Shown: piece by piece, positions 62,529-64,000 of the stretch
Layout of the letters: each line of letters opens with the position of its first letter
How positions within the stretch are numbered: the first letter of the stretch is position 1
Assembly (NCBI RefSeq): GCF_000620065.1
Contig: NZ_JHVI01000011.1
Location: forward strand, 42,868-106,867
DNA length: 64,000 nt
From: Meiothermus cerbereus DSM 11376
GTDB taxonomy: Bacteria > Deinococcota > Deinococci > Deinococcales > Thermaceae
Direction of reading: 5' to 3'
Program-made: the position numbers and the translations under genes
Notes under the pieces: generated by a model
Told to the model about the DNA's origin: nothing
Database searches by the model: none
The model's input: the letters and a program-made list of their open reading frames with translations, nothing else

Positions 62529-63047
62529 CTACTTTTTTTTGAAAGCCTCCTGCTCCTGCTCGCTCGCAGCGCGGGTGTGGCGGGGGCGGGGGCGTTGGAG
62601 GCTGAAGCCCAAGCGGCGCAGGTAGGTCCAGGCGGTGACCTCGGCCATGCTCTTACCGGTGTGCGCCTGAACCCAGTGGGCCACCTTGCGGGCCGTCCAC
62701 ACCCCCCCGTCGGGAGGACGCGCTTGCAGGGCCCGCCGGAGGGCTTGTTGCTCCTCCTGGTTCAGCAAGGCCCGCTTATCCCCTCCTGGGTTGTAGCGGT
62801 GCTTATCGATGAGCCCTTGGGGTCCCTCGGCGTTGTAGCGCCGGATGAGCTTGTAGACCCAGTTCTGGCTAAACCCGGTGGCCTGGCTCACCGCCAGGGT
62901 GCTGGGGCGGTGCTCCCGGGTCTGCTGGGCGTACAACCAGATCACCTGCCAGCGGGTCTTCTCCTTGGCATCCTTGCAGCTACGGTAGCGCTGTTCGAGT
63001 TCTTCCAGGCTCAGGTGGGGGTGTAGGGCTATGGCTTTGCTCGGCAT
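62529..63047 (-). CDS. IS630 transposase, upstream frame (HTH domain)
   Basis: 172 residues from ATG 63047. The N-terminal HTH region LYAQQTREHRPSTLAVSQAT and GFSQNWVYKLIRRYNAEGPQ binds the ends, and a winged-helix part VWTARKVAHWVQAHTGKSMA follows. The frame ends EAFKKK-stop at the slippery A8. Slipping back one base at the end of AAAAAA reads on as KVAQVVEAQRQLHPD into the DDE frame. Both frames are otherwise intact, so the IS may still be active. Confidence 0.9.
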   Translation of the reverse strand: MPSKAIALHPHLSLEELEQRYRSCKDAKEKTRWQVIWLYAQQTREHRPSTLAVSQATGFSQNWVYKLIRRYNAEGPQGLIDKHRYNPGGDKRALLNQEEQQALRRALQARPPDGGVWTARKVAHWVQAHTGKSMAEVTAWTYLRRLGFSLQRPRPRHTRAASEQEQEAFKKK

Positions 63048-63109
63048 GTATTATTATCTACATAGATTTGGTATGAGAGGCTGTCGTAAAAGTCTACTAT
63101 GCTTGAAGG

Positions 63110-63683
63110 GTGGCTTCTACACGAAGATTTTACCCCAGCGACCTCTCGGATGCGGAGTGGGTTCTCCTGGAACCCCTCATCCCCGCCCCCAAGCCGGGAG
63201 GCCGCCCTGCAAAAGTACCCAGAAGGGAGATCGTCAACGCCATACCCTACGTCCTGAAAAACGGCATCTAGGGGCGGGCCATGCCCCATGACTTACCCCA
63301 CGGGTCTACGGTCTACCCCTACTTCCGCAAGTGGCAGAAGGAGGGGGTGTGGGAGAAGGCGGTCCAAGCCCTGGCCCGGTGGGATCGGGAGCGGGAGGGG
63401 CGATACGCCTCTCCCAGCGCCCTGGTGATGGATAGCCAGTCGGTGAAGACGAGTGAAAAGGGGGGCCCCGGGGACACGACGGGGCGAAGAAGGTCAAGGG
63501 GAGGAAACGCCAGATCCTGACGGACACGGGGGGCCGATGGCTGAAGGTGTAGGTGCACCCGGAGGGCGGGCACGACCGGTGGGGTGGGAAGGCCCTTCTG
63601 GAGGGGATGGACCTCGACTATTGGCCGAGGGCACGGAAGGTCTTCGTGGACTGGGGGTACCGGGGTTTGCGGGAGGTGGCTAG
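63110..63683 (+). pseudogene. IS5-family transposase, degenerate
   Basis: The N-terminus reads VASTRRFYPSDLSDAEWVLL, EPLIPAPKPGGRPAKVPRRE and IVNAIPYVLKNGI before a TAG. The same frame continues MPHDLPHGSTVYPYFRKWQK to MDSQSVKTSEKGG. A frameshift and another stop lead to KKVKGRKRQILTD and finally ALLEGMDLDYWPRARKVFVD, WGYRGLREVA. It is an IS5-type transposase (DUF4096 plus DDE) inactivated by at least two stops and a frameshift. Confidence 0.85.
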
Positions 63684-63689
63684 AGCCTG

Positions 63690-64000
63690 CTAAGAAGCCA
63701 AACATAAACCATCCAGGACTTTCGGCAAGAGCAGAATGGAGAAAGCCAGCCAGTGAAACCCCTTGAGGGTCTCGGCCAGACGTTCGTAGTCACGGGCCAG
63801 ACGACGAAAACGAGCCATCCAGGCAAAACTGCGCTCGACCACCCAGCGCCTGGGCAGCAGAACAAAGCCCTTCTTGGCCTCGGCAAGTTTGACCACACAC
63901 AGGGCAATACCCTCCTGGGCAGCGGCTTGCTCAGCCTCGGACCCCGTGTAACCCTGATCCACGAAGGCGATCTCCACCCGTTCCTGGGTGACCGCTTGGA
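63690..64000 (-). CDS. IS5-family transposase C-terminal part, cut by the window edge
   Basis: The frame is open from the right end of the window to TAG 63690. It reads [18 protein letters not shown], then [40 protein letters not shown] and [20 protein letters not shown], the DDE C-terminal signature of IS5-type transposases (catalytic Glu in VERSFAW). The rest lies beyond the window, so its integrity is unknown. It abuts the degenerate IS5 copy tail to tail. Confidence 0.85.
   Translation of the reverse strand, partial: QAVTQERVEIAFVDQGYTGSEAEQAAAQEGIALCVVKLAEAKKGFVLLPRRWVVERSFAWMARFRRLARDYERLAETLKGFHWLAFSILLLPKVLDGLCLAS

Larger units (their letters stand above)
61946..63073 (-). mobile_element. 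IS630-family insertion sequence
   Basis: About 1.13 kb with related, imperfect ends: the left end reads ATACCAACCTTAGATAGATA from 61945, and the reverse complement of the right end reads ATACCAAATCTATGTAGATA from 63074. Both ends place a TA next to CCAA, consistent with the TA target duplication of the IS630/Tc1 superfamily. It carries two transposase frames joined by an A8 slippage site. Confidence 0.85.

Overview
The window (64 kb, GC-rich) looks like chromosomal DNA of a Thermaceae bacterium, most likely Meiothermus or a close relative. That placement is inferred from protein flavour (archaeal-type short prolyl-tRNA synthetase, long TrmB, CarD regulator, single-chain pyruvate dehydrogenase E1, DUF5317 next to an HD-GYP protein) and from promoter style: many genes have a TANNNT -10 box 6-9 nt before an ATG/GTG with no Shine-Dalgarno, i.e. 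leaderless mRNAs as known in Deinococcus-Thermus. No database search was possible.

Layout. 0-6 kb: end of an alanine/sodium symporter, ubiX, uppP, ispD-ispE, then a TPP riboswitch-controlled thiamine transporter (thiB, thiP) split by a MITE. 6-24 kb: an ABC-2 export operon, hsp20, MFS transporter, TetR-carD, apgM, a large secreted subtilase, proS-nth, a PP2C phosphatase, bacteriohemerythrin, trmB. 24-38 kb: aceE-aceF, aroA-cmk, an ABC pair, a DHH phosphoesterase, a SAM-I riboswitch controlling metY-metF, a zinc dehydrogenase. 38-44 kb: acetyltransferase, class II Fic protein, DUF5317/HD-GYP, a 29-codon peptide gene with a palindromic operator, a sigma-region-4-like protein.

44.09-50.53 kb is an integrated mobile element in a tRNA-Val gene. 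It has a tRNA 3'-end duplicate at its left edge, a tyrosine integrase beside the intact tRNA, tandem GTTGCACCACG arm-like repeats at both ends, an excisionase-like HTH protein, a zinc-finger/Toprim primase, a DUF3987 ATPase and several small proteins. A dense cluster of GTCAGTG heptamers lies inside one coding region and may be a replication origin. No capsid, portal or large terminase gene is visible.

50.5-56.3 kb returns to core genes (tRNA-Val, tRNA-Cys, 2-phosphoglycerate-kinase-like protein, aldo/keto reductase, ROK kinase, comM). 56.3-64 kb is a decaying accessory region: a 456-bp duplicate of the comM 3' end brackets a broken LuxR regulator, an ABC exporter, a transposase remnant, a headless Cys-rich peptide frame and a broken erythromycin-esterase gene; beyond it lie a copper-amine-oxidase-like protein, coding debris, an IS630-type element with an A8 frameshift site and pieces of IS5-family elements.

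Two short repeat families recur. One is a 125-bp MITE (four copies, each with a perfect TNA target duplication). The other is a repeat beginning TAGAG, whose first three bases are the stop codon of the preceding gene in four of five copies.
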